Source: a virus. From it: a DNA stretch of 64,000 nt. The notes under the pieces are model-generated. The model saw nothing but the letters and a program-made list of their open reading frames with translations, made no database searches and was not told the DNA's origin. The stretch covers positions 1-64,000 of the IMG/VR virus record IMGVR_UViG_3300047312_000028; one strand, written 5' to 3'. A program made the translations under genes and the position numbers. Of this stretch, positions 1 through 7,972 are shown piece after piece. Within the stretch, counting starts at the first letter, position 1. Every line of letters starts with the position of its first letter.

Positions 1-630
1 GAGGCTTTCAACACTGAATTAGTGTGTGAGGACCGCTATGCGATTTTCACAGAGAATCATATTGAATCAGGTAGTATCAGACGATGGCATGATACGATAG
101 ACAACCTTCCACGTTGTCACCCTACCAAAGGCCCTTGGATAGCTGGTGGCTCAGTGCGCAGACTCTTGAATGAAGATAATCCATTCACCGCTGATATCGA
201 TTACTTTGTCACAGACAAACAGCAGCACCATCTATTATGTGCTCGATTTGAAACAATGGATGCGAACCTGGTCATTGATGGTAAGCATTTTACCCAATAT
301 GCTCTCCCTAGTCTCGATTTGACCTGTCAAGTGATTAAGACGCGCTATCGTAATACCATTTATGAGCATATGGATGAATTTGATTTCAACCTGTGTCAGA
401 CAGGTTTTGATGGTGAGAAGTTTTGGGTGTCAGTCAATGCCTGGAAGGATATGACCACTAAGACAGTCAACTGTACCGGTGCGTTTCATTATCCTCTTGG
501 CTCACTCACTCGCTTAGCCAAATATTTTGCACAAGGATACGAACCAGGTCCTAATACACTCAGACATATCCTGATTGCCTGCAACAACGGTAAGATCCCT
601 AACGAGAAGACTTATGGAGAAGACACATAA
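1..630 (+). CDS. Nucleotidyltransferase-like protein (CCA-enzyme head type), 5' end outside window
   Basis: The frame is open to base 1, so the gene probably starts upstream; the first in-window start is GTG at 22 (202 aa). From there it has GGSVRR at about residues 42-47 and the acidic pair DID at 58-60, the arrangement of the pol-beta nucleotidyltransferase fold as in CCA-adding and poly(A) polymerase head domains. Only a head-sized domain is present, so the substrate is unknown. In a tRNA-rich phage a tRNA 3'-end role is possible (inference). It overlaps the next gene by 1 nt. Confidence 0.6.
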   Translation, partial: EAFNTELVCEDRYAIFTENHIESGSIRRWHDTIDNLPRCHPTKGPWIAGGSVRRLLNEDNPFTADIDYFVTDKQQHHLLCARFETMDANLVIDGKHFTQYALPSLDLTCQVIKTRYRNTIYEHMDEFDFNLCQTGFDGEKFWVSVNAWKDMTTKTVNCTGAFHYPLGSLTRLAKYFAQGYEPGPNTLRHILIACNNGKIPNEKTYGEDT

Positions 631-947
631 TGTTTAATGAATGCTGGAAACTCTGGAAGCTTGGTCGCTATCGAATCATTCAGCGCATGAGTTATGGAAG
701 CCAACCCTATGTCGTGCAGTATTGGTGGTTCGGATGGGAGACCTTTACCGCACAAATAAAGGGAAGTAGTGATGTGTTGGATAAACTTAGTACGAGTACC
801 TATAATACCACGGCCATGTATGCCAGATACATCGATGCCCAAAATGCTCTTGCGACGTATCTGGCCTATAAAAATCCTCCATACATGCCTGATAAAGTCA
901 TTCATGAATATAAATTTGTTGAAGGGGCCTGGTTGAAACAACTCTAA
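630..947 (+). CDS. Unknown protein, paralogue 1 of a tandem trio
   Basis: 105 aa. It shares with the next two genes the pattern YRI-x(9)-YVVQYW-x(2)-GW near the N-terminus, rich in Tyr and Trp. ATG overlaps the upstream stop. No known family recognised; the three genes look like tandem duplicates. Confidence 0.7.
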   Translation: MFNECWKLWKLGRYRIIQRMSYGSQPYVVQYWWFGWETFTAQIKGSSDVLDKLSTSTYNTTAMYARYIDAQNALATYLAYKNPPYMPDKVIHEYKFVEGAWLKQL

Positions 948-956
948 AGGTGTAGC

Positions 957-1286
957 ATGTTCTATAACTGGTTCTTCACATGGCTCGATAAGTTCAATAC
1001 CTACCGAATTGTGCATCGTGCAGCATTGCGCGGTCGACCTTATGTCATACAGTACTGGTCGTTCGGATGGGATGATATGCGAAGTATCAATAACTTTGAT
1101 GCCGCTGTGGGCCGGCAGGGACCACCTGCTATCTATGCCACAATAGAAGAAGCCGAGCATGATTTGATGAAATACTTTAAGAGCATCGAGCCTCAAGCAC
1201 CAGAAGATACCGTGGTCAAAGTATTCAAGCGGCCTGTGCCTCAACATGTGATAGACACGGAAATGAGAAAACATGATCTACAATAG
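957..1286 (+). CDS. Unknown protein, paralogue 2 of a tandem trio
   Basis: 109 aa. N-terminal pattern YRIVHRA, YVIQYW and FGWDDM matches its neighbours. It overlaps the following paralogue by 14 nt in another frame. Function not recognised. Confidence 0.7.
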   Translation: MFYNWFFTWLDKFNTYRIVHRAALRGRPYVIQYWSFGWDDMRSINNFDAAVGRQGPPAIYATIEEAEHDLMKYFKSIEPQAPEDTVVKVFKRPVPQHVIDTEMRKHDLQ

Positions 1287-1689
1287 ATACCGAATTGTGC
1301 TTCGATACTTACAGGGTGGCCAGAGATATGTGATTCAATCTAAGGGCCTGTGGTGTTGGCGGGATATGAAGATCACCTCTCTTGGTAATCTTGTGAGGCA
1401 CTCAAAGGGATGGTCAACAGACCTTGCCGATTTTTCCAGCCTTGAGATTGCCGAGTCGAGTCTGTTCAAATACTTCAATTCCTTGAGGCCTGATGCTGTG
1501 TTGAAGACGTATGATGCCGAAAAGCATTTAGCAAATCGGCAGAGTAGATCGAGCACACATTGGAAAGATGACCCGACAATGAATCCACCAGGCGGCGTGG
1601 CCAACAAGTACCAGAATGAACATCCTAGGTACCGGTCGATGCCTGTTGAACAGACTCCAGAGAATCCCAGCAACACGATTGCCGAATAG
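1273..1689 (+). CDS. Unknown protein, paralogue 3 of a tandem trio
   Basis: 138 aa. The first 75 residues resemble the two upstream genes (YRIVLR, YVIQ, WRDM). The last 60 residues are extra, polar and Pro/Asn rich, probably disordered. Function not recognised. Confidence 0.65.
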   Translation: MIYNRYRIVLRYLQGGQRYVIQSKGLWCWRDMKITSLGNLVRHSKGWSTDLADFSSLEIAESSLFKYFNSLRPDAVLKTYDAEKHLANRQSRSSTHWKDDPTMNPPGGVANKYQNEHPRYRSMPVEQTPENPSNTIAE

Positions 1690-1857
1690 CGTAACTCTAC
1701 CAGAATGTAAGATGACTACCGATCTACTCATTCACACAAACTGGTATTACTTCCCAAGTATACCGATTCGATGTACTCAGCTATACAATCAGTATGAAAA
1801 TCAGATGACCCTCAGATTGCCGAAAAACCGCCATACCCTTGGTACACGGAGGACACT

Positions 1858-2085
1858 ATGCTTGATCCAGAAGAATCTAACGCACTGATGAGAAAACTGT
1901 TTGGATGCCTGGCGTATAGACTCGGTGGTGAAGTGACATTCACACAAGAAGAGATCAACACAATCAATACAGAAGTCGCCGGAGTGACGATCTTCTTGAC
2001 GCCTGAGAATAGTATCGTCTTGAGAGTGAGAGGGCCTGTACAGACCGCACAAGGGATTGAAGAGGGTAAGATCGTACCTATCTAA
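1858..2085 (+). CDS. Unknown small protein
   Basis: 75 aa, preceded by an AGGAGG-like site (ggagga) 4 nt before the ATG. No family recognised. It is the last gene before the 1 kb repeat-bearing non-coding region. The 168 nt before it hold no convincing gene. Confidence 0.65.
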   Translation: MLDPEESNALMRKLFGCLAYRLGGEVTFTQEEINTINTEVAGVTIFLTPENSIVLRVRGPVQTAQGIEEGKIVPI

Positions 2086-3090
2086 GACTCACTAGACCTG
2101 TACCGCACACAGCAGACCGGTACTGTTCCAGCGCCTGGATCCCCGCTTGATCCTTTTGTCTCCAGGCCCCTTGGACATTTTTGAACACCCGGCGTACGGT
2201 ACCGCACAGTGGTGTACAATAGTGTACATGTATCACAAATAATACAGTGTAGATTTGAACGCCTGTGTTCTCTTACGTACACTGTGACGTACAATGCTGA
2301 ACCCTGGCGCCTGGACGGTGTGTACCGGTATGCAAGACTTGTGCTGGTGTACCATTAGGTTCATGTGCCGGATGAGAGGAACTTTTTATATTTTGTAATT
2401 TCAGGTTTTTGGAGTATAAAAGCCATATAGGAGGAGAGGGTATTCGGAAAGTTAAGCATGGTACTTGCATGTGGTATTCCAGGCGCCTGGTAACTCTTTG
2501 ATTATGTTCGGTTATTGTGTGGTTGAGTGCCAGGCACCACGCGTGATATTGAGCGCGGAACTTGCATGGAATGCTACTCCGGCAATTCCAGGACCGCGGT
2601 CCCCTTATGCAAGACTCATGCGTGGTACATGATGGTACACTGTGGAGTCCACCAGGCTCCGTGTGGCACAGGTGGAATCATGGTGTGGTTGGCGTGTACC
2701 ACAGAGAGTTGAGTATGAATCTTGCATAGGAGGTACCTGCAGGTGCCTAGCGTTCCAGATTGGCTATACTGGAGGCCACAGGCCTATGCAAGATTGATGC
2801 TCAATAGTTTTTCCTTGTATGGGAGTGTACCCGGTTCGCGTCGGGCGAGGCTCGTCACCTCACCTCCCATGCAAGTTTTATACTCAGGCCGCGTATGATT
2901 CTTGCATAGCGGCATGCAAGGCCTGTGCTCAGTTCTTGTTGGTACGCACCGGACTCCACCAGGCGCCATGGCTCCAGGCGGACAGGTTGGCGTGTACCAT
3001 AGAATACCACGCATGAATCTTGCATAGGCTTGACTTCTCGCTGAGAACGTGTTAGACTGCTATCATAGTAGAGGAGGGCCTGTGGCCGAC
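2086..3090. repeat. Non-coding region with ten copies of a 15-bp repeat in both orientations
   Basis: No credible coding frame. The consensus is ATGCAAGATTCATGC. Plus-orientation copies start at 2330, 2607, 2786, 2869 and 2914; minus-orientation copies lie at 2456-2470, 2553-2567, 2713-2727, 2893-2907 and 3011-3025. The first seven bases ATGCAAG are the same in all ten. Plus and minus copies flank stretches of about 80-110 bp that partly resemble one another (2607-2727 and 2914-3025 share TCCACCAGG and GGTTGGCGTGTACCA). GTAC is also frequent. The perfect copy at 3011 ends 4 bp before a -35 box. An origin, a regulator array or a structured RNA are all possible. Confidence 0.75.
3030..3058 (+). 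promoter_or_regulatory. Sigma70-like promoter
   Basis: TTGACT (3030-3035), 17-nt spacer, TAGACT (3053-3058). It lies directly after the last 15-bp repeat and drives the small membrane-protein genes from 3091 on. Confidence 0.75.
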
Positions 3091-3171
3091 ATGTGGTTGC
3101 TTCTCATAGTGATAGGGTTCATCATACTGGCAGCGTATGGCTGGCGCTTCATATCGAAAGGTTTAGAATGA
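3091..3171 (+). CDS. Small membrane protein
   Basis: 26 aa, nearly all one transmembrane helix. GAGGAGG lies 12-13 nt before the ATG; an in-frame GTG at 3082 is an alternative start. TGA overlaps the next ATG. Confidence 0.55.
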   Translation: MWLLLIVIGFIILAAYGWRFISKGLE

Positions 3172-3317
3172 CTACGACGTTCTATGTGGTGGCCGCGTTT
3201 AATATGTTGTGCTTATATGCTGAACTCTTCTGGTTCAAGCGCAAGTACTTAATCCTGCTGTCTGCGACCACGACAGTTGGTCTGTTAATCTTCTGGTCCT
3301 TCAATCTCCATCCATAA
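3168..3317 (+). CDS. Small membrane protein
   Basis: 49 aa with two hydrophobic segments. ATG overlaps the upstream TGA (ATGA), indicating translational coupling. No family recognised. Confidence 0.6.
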   Translation: MTTTFYVVAAFNMLCLYAELFWFKRKYLILLSATTTVGLLIFWSFNLHP

Positions 3318-3323
3318 TTCTGC

Positions 3324-3352
3324 TTGACAACCTCCAACGAACATGCTACATT
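3324..3352 (+). promoter_or_regulatory. Sigma70-like promoter with ATG at the predicted transcript start
   Basis: TTGACA, 17-nt spacer, TACATT. The ATG at 3359 follows the -10 box after exactly 6 nt, so the transcript probably begins with AUG. Confidence 0.75.
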
Positions 3353-3358
3353 AACAAC

Positions 3359-3487
3359 ATGAATGACCCGGTCACTTCAGTCTATGTGCAACTCGTTCAA
3401 GGTACTGGAATCGCCTTCTTCATAGTGGGGCTAATACTGGCATGGTTGCTATGGGCCATCTATAAAGAGAACGGACCACGACACTAA
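3359..3487 (+). CDS. Small membrane protein, probably leaderless
   Basis: 42 aa with one central transmembrane helix. No Shine-Dalgarno site is possible, since the ATG coincides with the predicted transcription start. Confidence 0.6.
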   Translation: MNDPVTSVYVQLVQGTGIAFFIVGLILAWLLWAIYKENGPRH

Positions 3488-3615
3488 TGGACTATCTTAT
3501 CTGTGCAATCGCCATAGGCCTGGGGCTTGCGTTGTCATATGGCGCGTTCAAGTTCATTCAATTCCTCACACTCTCATTAGATGACTACACGGACGACGAT
3601 CAAGAGAAGAAATGA
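3487..3615 (+). CDS. Small membrane protein
   Basis: 42 aa. N-terminal hydrophobic helix followed by an acidic tail (DDYTDDDQ). ATG overlaps the previous stop (TAATG), and its TGA overlaps the next ATG. Confidence 0.6.
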   Translation: MDYLICAIAIGLGLALSYGAFKFIQFLTLSLDDYTDDDQEKK

Positions 3616-3806
3616 ACATTGGCGATGAAGTCGAACTCAGCATTGTTGGTATGGTGAACTCCAGGCATCGTGCGCGCCTGGAGAGTATTGATCCGTCTGG
3701 TCACGGTCGCTTCCGTATTATGGATGACGCAGAGTGGCCGCTGTTGAAGGCGGGGGATTACATTCTGCATTGGCAAGTGCCTGGTGGAGGTAGTGCTCAT
3801 GATTGA
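3612..3806 (+). CDS. Unknown small soluble protein
   Basis: 64 aa, beta-rich by composition, coupled to its neighbours by ATGA overlaps. No family recognised. Confidence 0.6.
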   Translation: MNIGDEVELSIVGMVNSRHRARLESIDPSGHGRFRIMDDAEWPLLKAGDYILHWQVPGGGSAHD

Positions 3807-3900
3807 ATTGACAACTATGGGCACCGGTATTGCGTTGATTCTCGTGGCCGCCGTCATACGACTGCATTGGTACCTCCAATCAAAGAAACATAAGAGATGA
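3799..3900 (+). CDS. Small membrane protein
   Basis: 33 aa: one transmembrane helix and a basic C-terminal tail (SKKHKR). Overlaps both neighbours by a few nt. Confidence 0.5.
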   Translation: MIELTTMGTGIALILVAAVIRLHWYLQSKKHKR

Positions 3901-4205
3901 CCGCCCCTTGCGATCAGCCGCGCAAACCAAGGACCGAAGAAGAGCTATTAGAGTTAGCGGCTCAAGCAGCCGTATTACATGACCGACCCAGAGAGGTGAT
4001 CGCCAGGCTGTACAAGACGTACCACAGACCTGATGCTGTCACATGTCAATTTAAGTGTGGTACGTGCCAGGCGATCACAGAGCGAGTCGTGGTCGTTGAT
4101 GTACATGGCGTCCCGCTTGTGTCTATTATACCATGTCCTGAATGCCGTGAAAAGTACCGATTAGATCGAAGCTTACCCTATGGCATTGCTGAGAGGATCA
4201 CATGA
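3897..4205 (+). CDS. Zinc-ribbon-like small protein
   Basis: 102 aa. Two paired-cysteine motifs, CGTC and CPEC, about 30 residues apart suggest a zinc ribbon. Function not recognised. Confidence 0.6.
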   Translation: MTAPCDQPRKPRTEEELLELAAQAAVLHDRPREVIARLYKTYHRPDAVTCQFKCGTCQAITERVVVVDVHGVPLVSIIPCPECREKYRLDRSLPYGIAERIT

Positions 4206-4285
4206 GTCTTGAACTGGTGATGGCCTGTATTGCAGGCGCCTTGGTGACGATCTTATTGTATGCCTGGTTGATGCCTGGCGATTAA
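4202..4285 (+). CDS. Small membrane protein
   Basis: 27 aa, a single hydrophobic helix. ATGA overlap with the upstream gene; the stop is followed by an AAGGAG site for the next gene. Confidence 0.5.
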   Translation: MSLELVMACIAGALVTILLYAWLMPGD

Positions 4286-4291
4286 GGAGAC

Positions 4292-4564
4292 ATGATGGTA
4301 CGAGTCTATGTCGGTGTGAAAGATATCAAACAAGGCAGAGCACTCGCTGCTATGTCCTGCCCAATTGCTCGTGCTGCAAGTCGCGCCATGGGTAGTTCAG
4401 TGAGCGTAGGATATAACTCACTCTTCACGGTTGGTATGTGGAACACACTGAAAGACAAATATGTGTTGCCTCAGAAAGCACGAACGTTTATTGAGCGATT
4501 CGACAAGGGGAAGAAAGTGAAACCGTTCAGCTTTAGAATATCACCAACGTCAATCATCCACTAA
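4292..4564 (+). CDS. CPIARA-family small phage protein, copy 1
   Basis: 90 aa. Member of a family with seven copies in this window, sharing xVxV-x-DIKxG, the motif CPIARA, a central beta region, and a C-terminal FIERFDKGKKVKPFSF block. Similar small proteins occur in many phages; the function is unknown. Preceded by AAGGAG. Confidence 0.75.
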   Translation: MMVRVYVGVKDIKQGRALAAMSCPIARAASRAMGSSVSVGYNSLFTVGMWNTLKDKYVLPQKARTFIERFDKGKKVKPFSFRISPTSIIH

Positions 4565-4573
4565 GGAGGATGT

Positions 4574-4843
4574 ATGTTGCGAATCTACGTGGGCCGGAGA
4601 GATATCAAGCACGGTACACCGAACAACTCAATGCACTGTCCTATCGCCTCTGCCGTCAGGCGCAAGACGCATAAGCATGTGTCGATAGGCGATCACGAGA
4701 TCCATATTACCAGTTGTAAAGGATCAATCTGCCGCTCAGAGACCTATGTATTACCGAAGAGCGCAAGAGAATTCATTCACAGCTTTGACAATGGCAGCAA
4801 GGTGAACATACGACCATTTAGCTTTCGAGCGAAGAAACTATGA
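4574..4843 (+). CDS. CPIARA-family small phage protein, copy 2
   Basis: 89 aa. The motif is CPIASA, and the C-terminal block is FIHSFDNGSKV followed by PFSF. Strong AAGGAGG ribosome site. Adjacent to copy 1, so a tandem duplication. Confidence 0.75.
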   Translation: MLRIYVGRRDIKHGTPNNSMHCPIASAVRRKTHKHVSIGDHEIHITSCKGSICRSETYVLPKSAREFIHSFDNGSKVNIRPFSFRAKKL

Positions 4844-5025
4844 ACGCCAAGGCCCTCGACGACCTGAGATCACAAGTCAACAACGAAGGCTTCCATTATG
4901 CCTTCATTCACTATTCAGACTTTGAAGACGTGAAGGACGCAGAGTTTCACACATTGCGCCTGGCATATATCAAAGCGACGAATGAACTTGCCGATTACCT
5001 CAACCTCCCAGAGTTTAGGAGATAA
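4840..5025 (+). CDS. Unknown small protein
   Basis: 61 aa, acidic, probably helical. ATGA overlap with copy 2 of the CPIARA family. No family recognised. Confidence 0.6.
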   Translation: MNAKALDDLRSQVNNEGFHYAFIHYSDFEDVKDAEFHTLRLAYIKATNELADYLNLPEFRR

Positions 5026-5026
5026 G

Positions 5027-5305
5027 ATGGCCACAGTCAAAGTGAGCGCCAGAGATATCAAGCTCGGTGGTGTATCCAATTCACTCAGTTGTCCTATTGC
5101 TCGTGCAGCGAAGAGGGCCTTCCGCAAACCTATAAGCGTTGGGTATAAGTCACTCTTCATCTTGAGTGGTTCGGGTTTGGAGTATGAACGTCATGAGTAC
5201 CCATTACCCAAGAAAGCACAGGCCTTCATTACAAAGTTTGATGATGGGAAGACAGTGCGACCATTCACATTCACGATGAAACGCGACAACACTTATAGGA
5301 GATAA
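5027..5305 (+). CDS. CPIARA-family small phage protein, copy 3
   Basis: 92 aa. Start chosen at ATG 5027, right after GGAGATAAG, because the family alignment begins there. Contains SARDIKLGG, CPIARA and FITKFDDGKTVRPFTF. Confidence 0.75.
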   Translation: MATVKVSARDIKLGGVSNSLSCPIARAAKRAFRKPISVGYKSLFILSGSGLEYERHEYPLPKKAQAFITKFDDGKTVRPFTFTMKRDNTYRR

Positions 5306-5306
5306 C

Positions 5307-5501
5307 ATGCGAAAGAAACGAGTGGGTATGTATGGCTACTTCGTGGACCAAGGCGACGGGACCATGGATCTGACAGAAACGAGTTGCAGTCGAACACACT
5401 TGTTGAAGATTAAGCGCCAGGCGATGGCCACCGGTGCTAAGCGAAGGACGATTTTCATTCATAAGCTGAAGCTCGATAGGAGCATTGGTCGTATCTCATG
5501 A
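5307..5501 (+). CDS. Unknown small basic protein
   Basis: 64 aa, rich in Lys and Arg. AGGAG upstream; overlaps the next gene by 4 nt. No family recognised. Confidence 0.6.
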   Translation: MRKKRVGMYGYFVDQGDGTMDLTETSCSRTHLLKIKRQAMATGAKRRTIFIHKLKLDRSIGRIS

Positions 5502-5779
5502 TTCAAGCGACGGTACAATTCATACAGAACGATTGGAGAAGTCATAAGCTGCGACTCGCCGCAGAGGCCTGCGGGATGGCGTTGAGTATTGCGGTAGGTA
5601 TTCTCTTAGCGATGACAACACCTTACCCCCCGATGGTGACCTGCTACATCGGTTGGAACATTGCGAGTTTCACACTGATGCTTGCTAGTGCATCACGTGG
5701 CTCCGTTGGTTTGACTGCACTTTACGGTTCCTTCCTTCTTATCGACTCAGTTGGACTGTATCGTTCCCTGGCGATATAA
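5498..5779 (+). CDS. Small multi-pass membrane protein
   Basis: 93 aa with about three hydrophobic segments (about residues 23-42, 48-63 and 70-90). Last gene before a 570-nt gap. No family recognised. Confidence 0.6.
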   Translation: MIQATVQFIQNDWRSHKLRLAAEACGMALSIAVGILLAMTTPYPPMVTCYIGWNIASFTLMLASASRGSVGLTALYGSFLLIDSVGLYRSLAI

Positions 5780-6031
5780 GTCCGCAAAAAATCGATTATT
5801 TCCTCCAAAAACCTGAAATAAACCGTAAAAAGCGCCCAACCCGTACACTTTGTCGTGTTTTGCATGAAGTGCCGGGATAACGGCATTTCGCCTGCTGAAC
5901 GCCAAGAGAGACTTGGCGAGCAATTCGGTATTTCTAAAGATGCTCAAGCACTGACATGATATCGTGGCACCGAAGCGCATACCGGTAGCGAAGTCTGAAA
6001 ACTCTCTTCTAAATTCTCCCAATTCCTTCAT
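5747..6031 (-). CDS. Possible minus-strand gene
   Basis: 94-codon frame opposing the upstream gene and overlapping its 3' end by 33 nt. The translation looks protein-like, but there is no clear ribosome site and no recognised family. It may be a chance frame in a non-coding stretch. Confidence 0.25.
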   Translation of the reverse strand: MKELGEFRREFSDFATGMRFGATISCQCLSIFRNTELLAKSLLAFSRRNAVIPALHAKHDKVYGLGAFYGLFQVFGGNNRFFADLYRQGTIQSN

Positions 6032-6112
6032 TTTCCCATGTACTCGAAAACATTAGGTTTTGGTGGCGTTTAAGTTAGGATGGATTCTTCAACATGTTAG
6101 CAATATGGCATC

Positions 6113-6120
6113 CATAAATA
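6113..6120 (+). promoter_or_regulatory. T4-late-like promoter box
   Basis: CATAAATA, one base from the T4 late consensus TATAAATA, lies 4 nt before an ATG at 6125. The same box precedes structural genes elsewhere in the window. Confidence 0.4.
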
Positions 6121-6124
6121 GTCG

Positions 6125-6247
6125 ATGTTTAAGAAGAAAAAGGTCCCACAAAAAGTTTACACTGCATTTACAGACGCCGGGATCACCCCGTTCTCAAAGC
6201 GACTTGCTGCAAACTCGAACACATCACACACCACAACTGTCTCATAA
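6125..6247 (+). CDS. Possible small basic protein
   Basis: 40 aa starting with a KKKK tract, Thr/Ser-rich at the end. It follows a CATAAATA box so closely that the message would be leaderless. No family recognised. Confidence 0.4.
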   Translation: MFKKKKVPQKVYTAFTDAGITPFSKRLAANSNTSHTTTVS

Positions 6248-6289
6248 ATCACACACTTTATTATAATCCTCTAATCTTACCGGTTTGGC

Positions 6290-6317
6290 TTGACTTCCAG
6301 GCCCTATGTGATAAACT
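6290..6317 (+). promoter_or_regulatory. Sigma70-like promoter with conserved upstream element
   Basis: TTGACT, 16-nt spacer, TAAACT. Upstream at 6265 is AATCCTCTAATCTTAC, which recurs before the promoters at 14803 and 20198. Confidence 0.65.
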
Positions 6318-6353
6318 TAGTATGTAAGATCGAATCACAAAGGGGGCACTATC

Positions 6354-6560
6354 ATGACAGTCGCCAAGCTCATAGAAGAGTTGCAGAAGTTACCACAGGA
6401 CGCAGACGTGCAGTTCTCTAGCAACGATGGATGCTCAGAATGCAATCCAGAGGGCGATTCAAACTATCATGATGTTGATGGCCCTCGATTGGTCAAGGCG
6501 GGAGAGTTGTGGTTGGGGTATGGCGGAAGGACGAACAAGACAGATATCGTCATGTTGTAG
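6354..6560 (+). CDS. Unknown small protein
   Basis: 68 aa beginning MTVAKLIEELQKLPQDADV, a pattern common in small phage proteins, with a CSEC pair. AAAGGGGG lies 8 nt upstream of the ATG. Confidence 0.7.
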   Translation: MTVAKLIEELQKLPQDADVQFSSNDGCSECNPEGDSNYHDVDGPRLVKAGELWLGYGGRTNKTDIVML

Positions 6561-6568
6561 GAGGGAAT

Positions 6569-6739
6569 ATGAACGCAGATCAACTACAGATACAGAAGAT
6601 TGAGAAGAAGTGGAAGAAGATCCAAAAAGAGATCAACGTCAACTATGGTTCGATTCTTCAGCGGAGCCCATTGTGTCTCTCTGAAGCGTTGGCAGATTTG
6701 ATGTACGTCATTAGCCTGAAGAAAGGAAAGAAGTCATGA
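6569..6739 (+). CDS. Unknown small helical protein
   Basis: 56 aa, Lys-rich, helical. Start at ATG 6569, 3 nt after GAGGG. Overlaps the next gene by 4 nt. Confidence 0.6.
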   Translation: MNADQLQIQKIEKKWKKIQKEINVNYGSILQRSPLCLSEALADLMYVISLKKGKKS

Positions 6740-6951
6740 CGAAAGCTGAGAAACGACGGTTGAAGAAGGGGCCTAAGATTGTCTTTCGACAGATCGTGAA
6801 CGATGCAGACGTAACCATGGGAATGCGCTACGACAGAGCGATGGCTGCCGGGGTGCCTGGTGATACCGGCGGGTTCATGTATGTCGATGGTCAAGCAGTT
6901 GATATCAGCACAGTGCGCGAATCGATCATCCCTACTAAGAGTGTGTCATAA
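6736..6951 (+). CDS. Unknown small protein
   Basis: 71 aa with a basic N-terminus (KAEKRRLKKGPK). No family recognised. Confidence 0.6.
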   Translation: MTKAEKRRLKKGPKIVFRQIVNDADVTMGMRYDRAMAAGVPGDTGGFMYVDGQAVDISTVRESIIPTKSVS

Positions 6952-6979
6952 ATCACACATATTTTTAATGTTGGAAGAC

Positions 6980-7008
6980 TTGACAAACCGGTAGACAGGA
7001 GATAGAAT
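6980..7008 (+). promoter_or_regulatory. Sigma70-like promoter with ATG at the predicted transcript start
   Basis: TTGACA, 17-nt spacer, TAGAAT. ATG at 7015 follows after 6 nt and is in frame with the gene below. The upstream sequence CACACATATTTTTAATGTT is shared with the promoter at 8219. Confidence 0.8.
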
Positions 7009-7050
7009 TAGATCATGAAAGATGTAGACAACAACAAAGGGGGTGCTCTC

Positions 7051-7323
7051 ATGAAGAACGAAACGGTTGAAGAGTTCATGGCTCGCGGTGGCAAAGTGAC
7101 GAAGTGCGCAGACAAGAATGCCCGTGGCGCTCAGAAGCCGCAGACGATCAAAGTGTGCAATACGTTCAGCCAGGGGCGTAAAGCGTTCTCGATTGGCACC
7201 GGATCAAAGGGGATCAGTCGTAACTTGATCGGCGCAACGCCTGAGAGCAAGATTGTCGAACAGATATCGTGGAAGCGTTCGTATTATGGTGGCAAGAAGT
7301 ACACACAATTCAAGAAGGCGTAA
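7051..7323 (+). CDS. Unknown basic protein
   Basis: 90 aa from ATG 7051, which has a good AAAGGGGG site. An in-frame ATG at 7015 at the predicted transcript start would add 12 residues. Gly/Lys-rich; no family recognised. Confidence 0.65.
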   Translation: MKNETVEEFMARGGKVTKCADKNARGAQKPQTIKVCNTFSQGRKAFSIGTGSKGISRNLIGATPESKIVEQISWKRSYYGGKKYTQFKKA

Positions 7324-7484
7324 TGATGAAGAAGCTCACACCAGACTTTCCAGAAAAGCAGTTCTTAGAGAACCTGTTATTGGATGAATATCGCCTGGCG
7401 TACAATCTGATGACACGAGAGCAGAAGACTCTGGTACGACTCGCATTCATGTATGGATGTGTACAACCAAAGGAGAAAGCATGA
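7323..7484 (+). CDS. Unknown small protein
   Basis: 53 aa, helical. ATG overlaps the upstream TAA; overlaps the next gene by 4 nt. Confidence 0.6.
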   Translation: MMKKLTPDFPEKQFLENLLLDEYRLAYNLMTREQKTLVRLAFMYGCVQPKEKA

Positions 7485-7972
7485 ACTACTTTGAACGCAC
7501 AATTACAATGATGAAACTCTACGGCCGTACACAGATAGCTTGGCCCTCGGCACAGAATGCCTCATGCTGGTTATCACATATCGAGAATGAACTGTCACCG
7601 GAGAACCTGACATGTGATGGTGAGTTGCCCCGAAGAGAAGTCTTGGCGAAGCAACGAGAGCTCCTGGCCGCGAAGAAGCATTGTCAGTTGCTCATAGGCG
7701 CTGTGGATATTGCCTATGCCGATCAGTTCTCTGTGAATCGTGGATACAATCTGGCGCTCAGAGTGGCACGTACTGCACAACGCAAAGAGAAGCTGAACGA
7801 TGCCGTCAACGCAGGCTTCGTGGTCGGGGCGCCTGTGCGACTCAGCAACGGTGTGCATGGTCAGATTGTCAAGATCAATCGTACTCGTGTCAAAGTCAGA
7901 TCGACGTTCGATAATCGTATGTGGAGCGTTCCCCCTTCGTGCATGACGTTAGCCTGGAAGGAAGGTGCCTAA
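7481..7972 (+). CDS. Unknown protein with KOW-like C-terminus
   Basis: 163 aa from ATG 7481 (GGAGAAAGC upstream). The first 110 residues look helical. The C-terminal APVRLSNGVHGQIVKINRT resembles a KOW/SH3-like beta segment, so nucleic-acid binding is possible. Confidence 0.6.
   Translation: MNYFERTITMMKLYGRTQIAWPSAQNASCWLSHIENELSPENLTCDGELPRREVLAKQRELLAAKKHCQLLIGAVDIAYADQFSVNRGYNLALRVARTAQRKEKLNDAVNAGFVVGAPVRLSNGVHGQIVKINRTRVKVRSTFDNRMWSVPPSCMTLAWKEGA

Noticed and set aside
1690-1857. Frame covering the gap before the gene at 1858
   Set aside because: No ribosome site, unusual composition and overlap with the downstream gene in another frame.
2527-3016. Plus-strand frames of 61-65 codons in the repeat region
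   Set aside because: They run through the 15-bp repeats and hairpins, are Cys/His-rich by chance and lack ribosome sites.
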